Assembly (NCBI GenBank): GCA_020056155.1
Contig: JAGVII010000876.1
Location: 1-5,206 of the forward strand
DNA: 5,206 nucleotides
Direction of reading: 5' to 3'
Source of the DNA: Afipia sp.
GTDB taxonomy: Bacteria > Pseudomonadota > Alphaproteobacteria > Rhizobiales > Xanthobacteraceae
The notes beneath the pieces were generated by a model, which saw only the letters and a list, made by a program, of their open reading frames with translations, was not told the origin of the DNA and did not search any database. Below are positions 5,112 to 5,206 of the stretch, piece by piece (the stretch's first letter is position 1; every line of letters starts with the position of its first letter). Position numbers and translations under genes: made by a program.

Positions 5112-5145
5112 TTTCCGGTTCTCGTGCAGAATTTGAGTTTGTTCG

Positions 5146-5155
5146 AAATCGATTT
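5146..5155. promoter_or_regulatory. Palindrome in the AraC-type gene upstream region
   Basis: AAATCGATTT, a perfect 10-bp palindrome 35-44 bp upstream of the AraC-type start codon. Further upstream CAGTT occurs twice with a 7-bp period (5178-5182 and 5185-5189). No convincing -35/-10 pair for the regulator is visible in the 95 bp available. These are candidate operator elements only. Confidence 0.2.
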
Positions 5156-5206
5156 GGCTGAATTGGCGAAAACCTAGCAGTTCCCAGTTGGCGCGTATTG
5201 TAAAAT

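Noticed and set aside
1..5206. CRISPR array, insertion sequence or transposase
   Set aside because: No regularly spaced repeats, no transposase-like protein and no paired terminal repeats were found by eye.

Overview
The window looks like chromosomal DNA of a GC-rich alphaproteobacterium, most likely from the Bradyrhizobium / Rhodopseudomonas / Nitrobacter / Afipia group. The evidence is the rpmH-rnpA-yidC order with yidC directly after rnpA, the wording of the L34, RnpA and YidC proteins, and high-GC codon use with G or C in most third positions. The genus assignment is an inference from protein wording, since no search could be run.

Left part (1-2053, minus strand): a housekeeping operon read right to left. 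It starts at a good sigma70-type promoter (TTGACG, 17 bp, TATAAG) and has a leader of about 150 nt containing GC-rich and mutually exclusive hairpins. It then encodes ribosomal protein L34 (rpmH, GTG start), the RNase P protein (rnpA) and the first 428 codons of the membrane insertase YidC, which runs off the left edge. The three genes link ribosome assembly, tRNA 5'-end maturation and membrane-protein insertion.

Middle (1865-3670): a 327-bp divergent intergenic region with several perfect inverted repeats separates rpmH from a plus-strand gene. That gene encodes a complete membrane-bound sensor histidine kinase (two membrane segments, a periplasmic domain of about 130 residues, HAMP, HisKA with an HDLRN H-box, and HATPase_c). 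No response regulator lies beside it, so it is an orphan kinase as far as this window shows.

Right part (3671-5206): a tRNA-Arg(ACG) gene with encoded CCA, preceded by a nested GC-rich leader hairpin. Beyond its 3' end the sequence becomes visibly less GC-rich. It holds a 230-bp gene-poor stretch with a nested inverted repeat, and then a minus-strand AraC-type regulator with an arabinose-binding-type N-terminal domain. The tRNA 3' end plus the composition change makes this a candidate genomic-island boundary, but no duplicated tRNA end is visible within the window. The regulator's targets probably lie beyond the right edge.

Most of the window is ordinary core genome. The points most worth a second look are the rpmH leader structure, the orphan kinase facing the rpmH operon, and the tRNA-Arg boundary with its nested repeat.
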